Source: an uncultured Clostridia bacterium
Lineage (GTDB): Bacteria > Bacillota > Clostridia > Christensenellales > Borkfalkiaceae
DNA: 64,000 bases
Direction of reading: 5' to 3'
Assembly (NCBI GenBank): GCA_944376295.1
Contig: CALWCE010000002.1
Location: forward strand, 1-64,000
Positions 14,419-23,639 of this stretch are shown one piece after another. The position numbers were made by a program, and so were the translations under genes. Under the pieces are notes generated by a model that was not told where the DNA came from, ran no database searches, and saw nothing but the letters and a program-made list of their open reading frames with translations. Position 1 is the stretch's first letter. Each line of letters opens with the position of its first letter.

Positions 14419-16595
14419 AGCATGCTCCTTTCCGTATGCCCCTTCGTCGCCCCTTTAAGCGCCCCTTCGGGCATATGCGCACGGCTCACAAGGTACTTCG
14501 GGTCCGTGCGGCAGGAGGCGTCAACAAGCGCCCCCGCCCCCACATCCGTTCCTGCGAGCAGCACGCAGTTGTAAACTTCAAAGCGGCAGTACTTTGCCCC
14601 CGTGCGGTAGCGGCGCAAAGGAAAGCTCCGCCCCGTTTCGTCGGTGAGGCGGTACTCCCCGCGTTTATCGCACGTTTTGCACGTCCTTCCGAAGGGGCAG
14701 TAGCAAAGGTCCATCACCTTGACGCTGCCGAGCGTCAGCACGAACGCCCCCTCGGCGGCAAGCGCGCCCTGTTCGCGCGCGGAAAGCTCCTTGGAAAGGG
14801 CGAAATACTCCGCTCCCGCCCCCTTTGCGCCCATGACCGCAAAGCGGTTGGTGAGGTTGAAGCCCGTGCCCGCGAACAGCTTTTTGTGGTATTTTTCTGC
14901 GAACTTCACGCCCCAGCTGCCCTCCGCATACACGCCGTCGAAGAGGGAAAGCGCGGAAAGAAGGGCTCTTTCGTCCTCCGCCGTGAAGAAGGGCGGGAGA
15001 TACAAGTACTTCTCCCCCTCCCCTTTTCGGACTTCTGCAGGGTCGACGGCGGCATAGTCGCGCGGCTTATAGATGAGGACGTCCGCTTGGAGCCCCGCGA
15101 AGTCTTCGGCGATGACCGCCGTCTTTTGAGATGGCGCGAGGGAAAGTCCGGCAGTTCCCCCCACGGGCGCAAGCGCCTCTCTTGCGGGCGCAAGATACTG
15201 TGCAAGCCCCTGAAAGAAGGCGCGCCTGAGCGCGTTGAGCGCCGATTTGGGGAGGAACGCCCCCTCCGTTTCCACTTTTTCAAAGGTCACCGAAAAGGGC
15301 AGCGTGTCCGTCTTTTGGAAGCAATTCTTGAGCTCTTCTTCGGAAAGCGGCGCGCGCTCTGCCCGGGCAAGCGATTCGTCCGTCATTTCGAATGTGCCGC
15401 AGCGCATTTTGGGCGGCTCCCCTGCCACAAAGCGCAGGAAAAGCCTGACTTCCCGCCGCCGCTCCTTTCTGAGAAGCGCCTCTTTGAGCGCGGTGTCCGT
15501 CGTGATGCGCACCTCGTCGCCCGCGCGCAGTTTGCTCTCGGACGAGAGGAAAAACCCCCGCTCGTCTGCCGAGGCGAAAACGGCGCCGCCCGCTTCCTTC
15601 CCGCCGCGCAAAATTTTGAAGCCGTCCCCCTTTCGGGCGCTCCCGCGGCAGTAATATCTGCCGCCCTTCACTTCGAGGACGCCCACCCTCTCGCCGATAT
15701 GCCCCTGCACATTGCGGGAGAGCAAGTTTTCCTGCCCGAACGCAAGGCCCTCGGTGTAATCTCCGCGGTCGAAGGTACGGGCAAGCGCAAAGCGCGCCGC
15801 TAAAAGCTCGCTTTTCTCCGTCCCGTCCAAAATGGCGCGGTAATAGCCGACCGCCGCCGAGACGTACTCCTCCCGCCGCATCCTGCCCTCGATCTTCAAC
15901 GAGGTGACGCCCGCATCGAGCAGTTCTTTCACGCGCTCGCCGACGCTGAGATCGGACAAAGAGAGCGCATACGCGCGCTCTTCGAAGCCCGCTCTGTCGA
16001 TGGAATACAGTTTGCGGCAGGGCTGTTTGCATCTGCCGCGGTTGCCGCTGTTGTTGCCCGCGAAGGAGGAAAAATAACACTGCCCCGAAAAGCAGGAACA
16101 AAGCGCCCCCTGCACGAACGCCTCCGTCTCGATGACTGCGGAAATGGCGGCAATGTCGCCGAGCGGCGTCTCCCGCGCGAGCACAACGCGCGAAAAGCCG
16201 TATTCCTTGGCAAGCTCCGCGCCGTACACGTTGCAGCAGCCCGCCTGCGTCGAAAGATGGAGCATCATGGAAGGATACCGCCTTTTGAGCTCCTTCCCCA
16301 GGAAAATATCCTGGATAAGAAGGGCGTCTGCCCCCAAATTCCAAGCGGTGAGCGCGCTTTCAAAAAAGGCGTCTAATTCGCCATCTTTGACGAGCGTATT
16401 CAGACAGACGTACACCTTCGCCCCGAGAAGATGGGCAAGGCGCACCGTTTCGGAAAATTCGGACAGCGCAAAATTTCCCGCACCCGCGCGCGCGGAAAAT
16501 GCGGGAAGTCCCAGATAGATGGCGTCTGCGCCCGCCGCCAAGGCAGACTTTGCGCAGGCGATGTCCCCCGCGGGGGCTAAAAGTTCTTGTTTCAT
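14415..16595 (-). CDS. U32 family peptidase / RlhA-like protein
   Basis: 726 residues. N-terminal U32 barrel beginning ELLAPAGDIACAKSALAAGA, followed by cysteine-rich CSCFSGQCYFSS and RCKQPC motifs that in characterised relatives hold an iron-sulfur cluster. There is a DUF3656-like middle and a C-terminal CYCPFGRTCKTC. Relatives act in tRNA or rRNA hydroxylation rather than proteolysis, so the peptidase name is historical. Coupled by ATGA overlaps to hprK and mutS2. Confidence 0.88.
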   Translation of the reverse strand: MKQELLAPAGDIACAKSALAAGADAIYLGLPAFSARAGAGNFALSEFSETVRLAHLLGAKVYVCLNTLVKDGELDAFFESALTAWNLGADALLIQDIFLGKELKRRYPSMMLHLSTQAGCCNVYGAELAKEYGFSRVVLARETPLGDIAAISAVIETEAFVQGALCSCFSGQCYFSSFAGNNSGNRGRCKQPCRKLYSIDRAGFEERAYALSLSDLSVGERVKELLDAGVTSLKIEGRMRREEYVSAAVGYYRAILDGTEKSELLAARFALARTFDRGDYTEGLAFGQENLLSRNVQGHIGERVGVLEVKGGRYYCRGSARKGDGFKILRGGKEAGGAVFASADERGFFLSSESKLRAGDEVRITTDTALKEALLRKERRREVRLFLRFVAGEPPKMRCGTFEMTDESLARAERAPLSEEELKNCFQKTDTLPFSVTFEKVETEGAFLPKSALNALRRAFFQGLAQYLAPAREALAPVGGTAGLSLAPSQKTAVIAEDFAGLQADVLIYKPRDYAAVDPAEVRKGEGEKYLYLPPFFTAEDERALLSALSLFDGVYAEGSWGVKFAEKYHKKLFAGTGFNLTNRFAVMGAKGAGAEYFALSKELSAREQGALAAEGAFVLTLGSVKVMDLCYCPFGRTCKTCDKRGEYRLTDETGRSFPLRRYRTGAKYCRFEVYNCVLLAGTDVGAGALVDASCRTDPKYLVSRAHMPEGALKGATKGHTERSML

Positions 16596-17518
16596 CTGCC
16601 GATGGTGCGTTGGATGAGTTCCTGCGCCGCGTCGTAGCCCATGTTTTTGAGGCGCTGATTGCGGGCGGCGACTTCGATGAGGATGGAAAGATTGCGCCCG
16701 GGGCTGACGGGAACGATGAGCTTTGGCACTTTGACGCCTAAGATCTCTTCGGTGAGCTTTTCGCCGCCGATGCGGTCGTACTGCTTATCGCGCTGCCAGT
16801 GCTCGAGCTCCATGATGACTTCGACCTGCTTTTCGTCGAGGATGGAACCCGAACCGTACATGTTTTTCACGTTGATGATGCCGATGCCTCTCAGCTCCAT
16901 GAAATAGCGGATGCGCTCGGGCGCGGTGCCGACGAGCCCGCTCGAAACGCGCTTGATGAGCACGGAGTCGTCCGCGACGAGGCGGTGTCCGCGCTTGATG
17001 AGCTCCATCGACGTCTCGCTCTTGCCGACGCCCGATGAGCCCGTGATGAGGATGCCGACGCCGAAGACGTCCATCAGAACGCCGTGAACGGTGGTCGTGG
17101 GCGCAAGCAGCCGCGAAAGATAGGCGACGAGGTCTGCCATGACCATCGTCGTGAGGCGGCTTGAGCGGAAGATGGGCGTTGCCGTCGCCCGCGCGAATTC
17201 CATGAATTCGGGCAAAACAGGCAGATCGCGCGAGAAGATGACGCAGGGGATCTCGCCGCAGTCGAAGAGCTTTTTGATCTTTTCCTTGCGCTCTTCCGAA
17301 GAGAAGGAACGAAGGTATTCGTGCTCGGTGAGCCCGATGACAAGGATGCGCTGCGTATCGAAATAGCTGAAAAAGCCTGCAAGGCGCAGACCGGGACGGT
17401 CGACGCTGATGCTGCTGAGCTTGACGATGCCGCGCCCCGCATACAGCATTTCGACCTCGAGATCGCTCGCAAACTTATCGAGCATCACCGTGACGGTCGG
17501 AAAAAAGTGTTCGTTCAT
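16592..17518 (-). CDS. hprK: HPr kinase/phosphorylase
   Basis: 308 residues from ATG 17518 (GGAGGACAGCA upstream; longer frames are unsupported). Walker A GSSGVGKS at about 155, catalytic VADDSV and the signature MELRGIGIINV. Phosphorylates HPr on Ser46 and reverses it, controlling carbon catabolite repression. It implies HPr and CcpA elsewhere in the genome. Position beside uvrC is frequent in Clostridia. Confidence 0.95.
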   Translation of the reverse strand: MNEHFFPTVTVMLDKFASDLEVEMLYAGRGIVKLSSISVDRPGLRLAGFFSYFDTQRILVIGLTEHEYLRSFSSEERKEKIKKLFDCGEIPCVIFSRDLPVLPEFMEFARATATPIFRSSRLTTMVMADLVAYLSRLLAPTTTVHGVLMDVFGVGILITGSSGVGKSETSMELIKRGHRLVADDSVLIKRVSSGLVGTAPERIRYFMELRGIGIINVKNMYGSGSILDEKQVEVIMELEHWQRDKQYDRIGGEKLTEEILGVKVPKLIVPVSPGRNLSILIEVAARNQRLKNMGYDAAQELIQRTIGR

Positions 17519-18357
17519 TGCTGTCCTCCTTCGGGCGCTTGCGCGTCCCCCTTCATCACATACTGTTCGAGCGCATAAGCAACACCGTCCTCCTCGTTGG
17601 AGGGGATGACTGTCGCCGCGCGTTTCAATGCGTCCACGCCGTTCGAGACGGCAAACTTCCCGCCCGCCGCTTCGAGCATAGGAAGATCGTTGAGCTGATC
17701 GCCCGCCGCCGCGATGCGTTCTCGGGGGATATGATAGTATCCGGAAAGGAAGGTGACCGCCTTCCCCTTGTTTTCGCCCGCGGGCATGACTTCGACGAGC
17801 CAATCGGAAGAGCTCGTCACATAGTACTCCTCCCCGAGCCTTTGAGAGAGCCGTTCGCGCAGCGCTTCCCGTTTTTCGGGCTCCACCATGACGAGCACTT
17901 TGACGATATCGAGTTTTTCTCTTTCCGCGAACTCCGAAAGCGGGCATGCGGGCACTTCGGCTTTCACGCCGCACACTTTTTCATAGGCTTCCAGCATCCC
18001 GTCGCGGCGGTTCGTGAACAGGTCCCACACCGTGTAGATGTGGATATGCAGCCCCTCTTTTTCGAGAAGACGGATGAGAAAGAGCGCCGCTTCCCGCGGG
18101 AAACAGCCCGCGCGGATCACCTCCCCCTTCCCCATATCGTAGACGACAGAGCCCTGAAAGGCGATGACGGGGCCCGACGTGATGCCGAGCTCTTTGGCGC
18201 GCGGCAAAATGGACGGGACCATGCGCCCCGTGCAGACGGTGAAAATGCCGCCCCGTGCGCGGTATTCTGCAATGACTTGTTTGGTGTGCTCCGAAATGGT
18301 GCCGTCCGCCCTGACGAGGGTGCCGTCGAAGTCGGAAACAAACAGATCGTATTTCAT
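17515..18357 (-). CDS. Cof-type HAD-IIB phosphatase
   Basis: 280 residues. Motif I DFDGTLV at residue 9 (nucleophile Asp), motif III lysine near ENKGKAV, motif IV GDQLNDLPML, and a type IIB cap between. Substrate, probably a sugar phosphate or phosphorylated cofactor, cannot be read. 4-bp overlap with hprK. Confidence 0.9.
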   Translation of the reverse strand: MKYDLFVSDFDGTLVRADGTISEHTKQVIAEYRARGGIFTVCTGRMVPSILPRAKELGITSGPVIAFQGSVVYDMGKGEVIRAGCFPREAALFLIRLLEKEGLHIHIYTVWDLFTNRRDGMLEAYEKVCGVKAEVPACPLSEFAEREKLDIVKVLVMVEPEKREALRERLSQRLGEEYYVTSSSDWLVEVMPAGENKGKAVTFLSGYYHIPRERIAAAGDQLNDLPMLEAAGGKFAVSNGVDALKRAATVIPSNEEDGVAYALEQYVMKGDAQAPEGGQQ

Positions 18358-18360
18358 CGG

Positions 18361-20163
18361 TTATAATGTCTCGAAATATGCGCGGATGGTATGCGCGAGC
18401 TTGCGCCCGATGCCGGGCGTTTGAGAGAGTTCTTCTTCCGAAGCGCGCATGATCTTATCGATGGTGCCGAACTTTTCCATGAGCGCCTTGCGCTTTTCTT
18501 TGCCGACGCCTTCGATCTCGTCGAGAACGGAGGAAAGGTTGCGCTTGCTGTGTAAATTCCGAAAATAGGTGATGGCAAAGCGGTGCGCCTCGTCGCGGAT
18601 GCGCTGCAAGGTGCGGAGCGCATAGTCGCGGCGGGAAAGGCGGACGGGCTCGGGGGAAGCAAGCGTATAGATCTCCTCTTCCTGCTTGGCGAGCGAGATG
18701 AGGTCGATGCCTTCGATGCCCAGCTCTTCGAAGATCGCACGGACTGCGGAGAGCTGCCCCCTGCCGCCGTCGATGACGATGAGCTGGGGTTTGGGGAAGC
18801 GCTCCTCTTCGTCCGTTCCGAGCTTTAAAAGGCGGCGGGAGAGCACTTCTTTTAAGGAAGCGAAGTCGTCCGCGCCCTCCACCGTCCTGATCTTGAAGCG
18901 GCGGTAGGCGGTTTTATCCGCTTCGCCGTCCGTAAAGACGACCATACTGCCCACCTTATCGACGCCCGAGATGTTGGAGATATCGTAGCACTCCATGCGC
19001 TTGGGGTAATGCGAGAGCCCGAGCACTTCCTCAAGGCGCTTGCAGGCGTTGACCGTCATGTCGTTCTTATGTTCGATGGCGGAGACGGACTTTTCGAGAT
19101 ATTCCCGCGCATTGCGGGCCGCCATATCGAGAAGATCGCGCTTGACGCCCTGCTTGGGGCGCACGATCTCCGTCTTCCTGCCCGTCTTTTCGCGCGCGTA
19201 CGCCGAAAAGAGTTCGTCGTCCATCTCTTCGTCGGTGACGAGCTCGTGCGGCAGCTCGTGCGAGGAATAATATTGGGTGAGAAAGCTCAAAAAGCTCTCG
19301 CCGCCCTCGCCCGCGCCCTCTTCGAGGGGGAAGGTGCGGCTGCCCTGCATGATGCCCCGCCGCGTGACGAGCACGCAGATGGCGCCGTAGATGCCGTTCG
19401 TCGCCCGCGCCCAGATGTCCGCCTCCACGTCCTTGGGCATGGCAGTGATGCGGCGGAGCTTCAGGCGCGAGAGCATCTCGATGCGGTCGCGGTACTCAAG
19501 GGCGAGCTCGAATTCCTCGTTTTCGGCAAATTTTTGCATCTTTTCGCGGAGAAGTTCTTCCGCTTCCTCGTAATTGCCCGCAAGAAAGGACGCCGCGCCC
19601 GCAACGCGCGAAGAATAATCTTCTTGCGAGATATAGCCCGCGCAGGGGGCGGGACAGCGCCCGAGGTGATAGTTGAGGCAGGGCCGCTGCGCTTTCCCGA
19701 GCGTCTTTTTGCAGGTGCGCACGCCGTAGACGCGCGCGGCGATATCGACGATGTCCTTGCAGCTGATGCCGCCCATGAAGGGGCCGAAGTATTTGCCGTC
19801 CTTTTGGATGCGGCGGGTGATGGAAATATGCGGGAAGGGCTCCTTCGTGTGCAGTTTGATGTAGGGGTAAGTCTTATCGTCCTTTAAAAGGATATTGTAT
19901 TTGGGCTTATACTTCTTGATGAAGGTGTTTTCGAGGGAGAGCGCGTCTACCTCGCTCGGGGTGACGACGTAGGAAAAATCGGCGATGTTTTCGACCATCG
20001 CCTGCACCTTGGGGGGCTTGAGCGAGGAGTGAAAGTACTGCCGCACGCGGTTTTTGAGCACCCGCGCCTTGCCCACATAGATGATGACACCATCCTGATC
20101 CATCATGAGATAGACGCCGGGCGCATCGGGCAGCAGTTTGAGTTTTTCCTGTATGACACTCAT
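18361..20163 (-). CDS. uvrC: Excinuclease ABC subunit C
   Basis: Makes both incisions in nucleotide excision repair. 600 residues: GIY-YIG domain (GVYLMMDQDGVIIYVGKA, residues 15-32) and a cysteine cluster (CNYH-like CLNYHLGRCPAPC, about 155). A UVR helix pair follows at about 205, then an RNase H-like nuclease in the C-terminal half and a helix-hairpin-helix pair at the end (IEGVGKEKRKAL, TPGIGRKLA). First gene of the long operon; no uvrA or uvrB nearby. Confidence 0.96.
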   Translation of the reverse strand: MSVIQEKLKLLPDAPGVYLMMDQDGVIIYVGKARVLKNRVRQYFHSSLKPPKVQAMVENIADFSYVVTPSEVDALSLENTFIKKYKPKYNILLKDDKTYPYIKLHTKEPFPHISITRRIQKDGKYFGPFMGGISCKDIVDIAARVYGVRTCKKTLGKAQRPCLNYHLGRCPAPCAGYISQEDYSSRVAGAASFLAGNYEEAEELLREKMQKFAENEEFELALEYRDRIEMLSRLKLRRITAMPKDVEADIWARATNGIYGAICVLVTRRGIMQGSRTFPLEEGAGEGGESFLSFLTQYYSSHELPHELVTDEEMDDELFSAYAREKTGRKTEIVRPKQGVKRDLLDMAARNAREYLEKSVSAIEHKNDMTVNACKRLEEVLGLSHYPKRMECYDISNISGVDKVGSMVVFTDGEADKTAYRRFKIRTVEGADDFASLKEVLSRRLLKLGTDEEERFPKPQLIVIDGGRGQLSAVRAIFEELGIEGIDLISLAKQEEEIYTLASPEPVRLSRRDYALRTLQRIRDEAHRFAITYFRNLHSKRNLSSVLDEIEGVGKEKRKALMEKFGTIDKIMRASEEELSQTPGIGRKLAHTIRAYFETL

Positions 20164-20171
20164 CCAAATCT

Positions 20172-20200
20172 ATTATACACGCCTTCGGGCGATTTTTCAA
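20172..20200 (-). promoter_or_regulatory. Promoter of the uvrC operon
   Basis: TTGAAA (20200-20195), 17-bp spacer, TATAAT (20177-20172), just before the uvrC start. No SOS box is visible over it. Confidence 0.8.
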
Positions 20201-20262
20201 GGGCTTACGGCATTTTTCCGCACTTTTTCGCAAAATGCGCCCCTGTTTGCCGAAAAATGCCC

Positions 20263-20598
20263 TCAAAAGCCCAAAAATTCCACGCCTTTCAATAAAATGT
20301 CGTTGACGATCTCGTTCGCGAGCGCGTAAAAAATGACTTTGCCGTGGCGCTCGCAGCGCACGAGCCCGCTGTCCTTCAAATAGCGGAGCTGATGGGAGAC
20401 CGTCGTCTGATTGAGTGAAAGGACGCGGGAAAGATCGGTGACGCACAGTTCGGAGATGGCGAGCGCCGACAACAGTTTCAGCCTCGTGGCGTCCGAAAAG
20501 ACGGAGAAAAAGCGCACGAGGGAGGAGAGCGTTTCCCCTTTCGGGACGCCCTCCGAGATGATGCCGCTCGTGCGGCGGTCCAAAAGCAGCGTTTGCAT
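20263..20598 (-). CDS. ArsR/SmtB family repressor
   Basis: 111 residues from ATG 20598 (AAAGGGGG upstream). Winged helix with ELCVTDLSRVLSLNQTTVSHQLRYL as recognition region. The ELCVCDL metal motif of ArsR/CadC sensors has only its first cysteine here, so metal sensing is uncertain. Its target is unknown; the divergent DUF1294 gene shares the intergenic region. Confidence 0.9.
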   Translation of the reverse strand: MQTLLLDRRTSGIISEGVPKGETLSSLVRFFSVFSDATRLKLLSALAISELCVTDLSRVLSLNQTTVSHQLRYLKDSGLVRCERHGKVIFYALANEIVNDILLKGVEFLGF

Positions 20599-20730
20599 AC
20601 ATTGCCCCCTTTGCCAAAATATACGGCTCTTTTTTTCATTGTACCGCCTGCGCATATGATAAAACGGGGCTTCTTTGTCGAAAAACCGCCTCCTTTGCCC
20701 CAAAGTTTTGTGAAAATTTGCCCTTCCCCC

Positions 20731-20759
20731 TTGACGAGGAGCGCTTTCGGGTGTAAAAT
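20731..20759 (+). promoter_or_regulatory. Promoter of the DUF1294 gene
   Basis: TTGACG, 17-bp spacer, TAAAAT. The predicted transcript start coincides with the ATG at 20766. Confidence 0.7.
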
Positions 20760-20765
20760 GAGGAT

Positions 20766-21041
20766 ATGGAGCCGATATTTTATCTTCTCATCGTCTGCGC
20801 TGCGATGAGCCTTGTTGCCTTTGTTTTTTACGGCGCGGACAAGCGGAAAGCCAAAAAAGGGGCGTGGAGAGTGCCCGAAAAGGTGCTATTATACCTTTCC
20901 TTCTTCGGCGGCGCCCCGGGCGGCATCTTAGGCATGCTCCTCTTCCGCCATAAGACCAGGCATTGGTACTTCTGGCTCGTCAATTTTTTGGGCCTTGCGC
21001 TCGTTGCGGGGCTTGCAGCCGCCCTTTTATTGCTCCTTTGA
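20766..21041 (+). CDS. DUF1294 membrane protein
   Basis: 91 residues, three hydrophobic helices, with the family pattern YGADKRKAKKGAWRVPE and FFGGAPGGILGMLLFRHKT. Function unknown. GAGG lies only two bases before the ATG and the promoter places the RNA start at the ATG, so translation may be leaderless. Confidence 0.88.
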   Translation: MEPIFYLLIVCAAMSLVAFVFYGADKRKAKKGAWRVPEKVLLYLSFFGGAPGGILGMLLFRHKTRHWYFWLVNFLGLALVAGLAAALLLLL

Positions 21042-21073
21042 GCTGCACATACACACCTCCTTTTTATTTTATT

Positions 21074-21112
21074 GGGAAAAAGAGCCCTGTTTCGGGGCTC
21101 TTTTTCACACTT
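21074..21112. terminator. Bidirectional terminator
   Basis: AAAAAGAGCCC, 6-nt loop, GGGGCTCTTTTT; serves the DUF1294 gene and the converging copA. Confidence 0.85.
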
Positions 21113-21195
21113 TTTAGTGCGCGTTTTCACATTATTTTTGCCGATTTCTGCACGGTTTTCACCGTTTTTCACACTATTGAGCGATGATTTTCCGC

Positions 21196-23610
21196 TCAGA
21201 TCTCCTTCGCGGAATAGCCCGCTTCGGCGATCGCCGCAAGGAGCGTTTCGGAAGGGATGTCCTCGTTCAGGGTGACGAGGGCGGTCTTCTTTTTGAGGTC
21301 GACTTCCGCCTTCCCGACGCCCGCGACGCCTTCGAGCGCCGCCTTGACGTGCGCGACGCAGTGCATGCACATCATGCCTTCTACTTTGAATTTCTTTTTC
21401 ATAGCTTGTTCTCCTTGTTCGGGCGCTCTGCCCGTTTTTTTGCGTTGGAAGCGCACGAGGCGCAATGCGTTGGTGACGACGAAGAGCGAGGAAAGGCTCA
21501 TCGCCGCCGACGCGATCATGGGGTTTAAGGTGACGCCCGCGAAGGCGAACACGCCCGCGGCGAGCGGGATGCCGATGCAGTTATAGAAGAACGCCCAGAA
21601 GAGATTTTCCTTGACGATGCGCATCGTCCTGCGGGAGAGAGCGACCGCCTTCTGCGCCGCTCTCAGGTCGCTCCCCACGAGCACCACGTCCGCGCTCTCG
21701 ATGGCGATATCGGTGCCGCCGCCCATCGCAAAGCCGACGTCGGCTGCCTTTAAGGCGGGGGAATCGTTGATGCCGTCGCCCACCATCGCGACGCCCTTCT
21801 TCGCACGGTTCGGAAGTTTCGCGTTCTCTTCGCGGCACGCCTGCACGGCGCGGAGCTTATCTTCGGGCAGCACTTCGGCGTAGACGTCCTCTTTGGCGAT
21901 GCCCGCCTCGCCCGCGATATGCGCGGCGACCTTTTTGTTGTCGCCCGTGAGCATGCGCACCGTGCAGCCCATCGCTTGGAGCGAGGCGACCGCCTCGCGG
22001 CTGCCTTCCTTCAAGGTGTCGGCAAGGGCGAAGAGGGCGAGGATGCGCTCGCCGTCTGCAAGGAAGAGGACGGTGCTGCCCGCTTCGGAGAGGGCGTCGA
22101 AGCGCTCTTCCCATGCCCCGAAGGGAAGGTTTTTCTCCTTCATGAGGCGGTCGTTGCCGAGGAAGTACTCCTTCCCGTTCACATAGCCGTGCGCGCCGAG
22201 CCCTGTGAGGTATTCGACCTCTTCGGCGTTCTCCCCCTCGCCGCAGAATTCGGCGATGCAGCGGGAGAGCGGGTGATCGAGCTTGATCTCGAGGGCGTAG
22301 GCGATGCGCTTTGCCCCCTCTTCCCCCTCGAAGGTGACGACTTTGGGTTTGCCTTCGGTGAGCGTCGCCGTCTTATCGAGGAGCACCGTTCCGATGTCGG
22401 CGGCGCGCTGCAATGCTTCGGCGTTTTTATAGAGCACGCCCATCGAGGCGCCCCTGCCCGTGGCTGCCATGATGGCGACGGGCGTCGCGAGCCCCAGCGC
22501 GCAGGGGCAGGAGATGACGAGCACGCTGACGCCGAAGTTGACGGCTTGCGCCGCATCGTGCGTGATGATGAGCCAGACCGCGAAGGTGATGAGGGCGAGG
22601 GTGACGACGACGGGCACGAAGACCGCGGCGACTTTATCTGCAAGCTTCTGGATGGGGGCTTTGGACGCACCCGCTTCGCGCACCATGCGGATGACGCCCG
22701 AAAGCAGAGTGTCTTCCCCCACCTGCTCGGCGCGGATGAGAAGATAGCCGCTCGTGACGATGGAAGCGCTGACCGCGCGGCCGCCCTCCGCAAGTTCGAC
22801 GGGCAGGCTTTCGCCCGTGATCGCCGCCTGATCGACAAAGGCGTGGCCTTCGACGATGGTGCCGTCCACCGCGACGGAGCCCCCCTGCTTGACGACGACG
22901 AGATCGCCCGCCTTCACTTCGGAAAGCGGTACGCGCACCTCTTTGCCGTCCTTCAGAAGGGTGACGGTGTCGGGCGCGAGGGAGAGGAGCTTTTCCACTT
23001 CCTTCCCCGTCCGCGCCTTGCTCCGATCCTCGAGCCATTTGCCCAAAGTGACGAGCGTGACGATCATCGCCGCCGATTCGAAGAAGAGATGCCCGCCGCT
23101 CCCCGAAACGGCGACGGCGAGGCTGTATAAAAAGGATGCCGCCGCGCCTAAGGTGACGAGGGTATCCATATTGGGGACGAGCTTGATTGCCGCCATGACG
23201 CCGCTTGCAAAGAAGCGGTAGTTGAGGCAGAGCACGGCGAGCGTGAGGGCGATCTGAAAGCCGTAGTTGAGCCAGCCCGAAGGCACGGGGAGCCCGATCA
23301 TGTGACCCATCGCAAGATACATCTCGGGGATGAGCAGCACGAGCGATAGGAAAAAGCGCAGCTTGAGCGTGAGGCCCATCTGCTTTTTGGCGGGCGCTTT
23401 GCCGTAGTCGTACGCGCCGTAGCCGAGCGACGTGACCGCCGCGCGGATATCGCCGTCCGAGAGTTTGCTCTCGTCGAAGGTGACGTCCATGCTCTCCCCC
23501 ATCAGCGAGACGGAGCAGGAAGAGACGCCGTCGAGTTTGGAGACGGTGCGCTCGATGCCCGAGGAGCACGCCGCGCACGTCATGCCTGTGACCGAATATT
23601 TTTTGTTCAT
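21196..23610 (-). CDS. copA: Copper-exporting P1B-type ATPase with N- and C-terminal HMA domains
   Basis: 804 residues from ATG 23610 (AAAAGGAGTCAT upstream). N-terminal metal-binding domain GMTCAACSSG, eight predicted membrane helices, TGES, the transmembrane CPC motif in ISCPCALGLATP, MLTGD and GDGINDSPAL. Two oddities. The phosphorylation motif reads DKTATLTEG instead of the near-universal DKTGTLT. A second HMA domain (GMMCMHCVAHV) ends the protein. It begins MKKKFKV behind an internal AAGGAG nine bases before an in-frame ATG, so a free CopZ-like chaperone could also be made. Exports Cu(I). Confidence 0.95.
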   Translation of the reverse strand: MNKKYSVTGMTCAACSSGIERTVSKLDGVSSCSVSLMGESMDVTFDESKLSDGDIRAAVTSLGYGAYDYGKAPAKKQMGLTLKLRFFLSLVLLIPEMYLAMGHMIGLPVPSGWLNYGFQIALTLAVLCLNYRFFASGVMAAIKLVPNMDTLVTLGAAASFLYSLAVAVSGSGGHLFFESAAMIVTLVTLGKWLEDRSKARTGKEVEKLLSLAPDTVTLLKDGKEVRVPLSEVKAGDLVVVKQGGSVAVDGTIVEGHAFVDQAAITGESLPVELAEGGRAVSASIVTSGYLLIRAEQVGEDTLLSGVIRMVREAGASKAPIQKLADKVAAVFVPVVVTLALITFAVWLIITHDAAQAVNFGVSVLVISCPCALGLATPVAIMAATGRGASMGVLYKNAEALQRAADIGTVLLDKTATLTEGKPKVVTFEGEEGAKRIAYALEIKLDHPLSRCIAEFCGEGENAEEVEYLTGLGAHGYVNGKEYFLGNDRLMKEKNLPFGAWEERFDALSEAGSTVLFLADGERILALFALADTLKEGSREAVASLQAMGCTVRMLTGDNKKVAAHIAGEAGIAKEDVYAEVLPEDKLRAVQACREENAKLPNRAKKGVAMVGDGINDSPALKAADVGFAMGGGTDIAIESADVVLVGSDLRAAQKAVALSRRTMRIVKENLFWAFFYNCIGIPLAAGVFAFAGVTLNPMIASAAMSLSSLFVVTNALRLVRFQRKKTGRAPEQGEQAMKKKFKVEGMMCMHCVAHVKAALEGVAGVGKAEVDLKKKTALVTLNEDIPSETLLAAIAEAGYSAKEI

Positions 23611-23639
23611 ATGACTCCTTTTGCATGTTTGGAGAAAGC

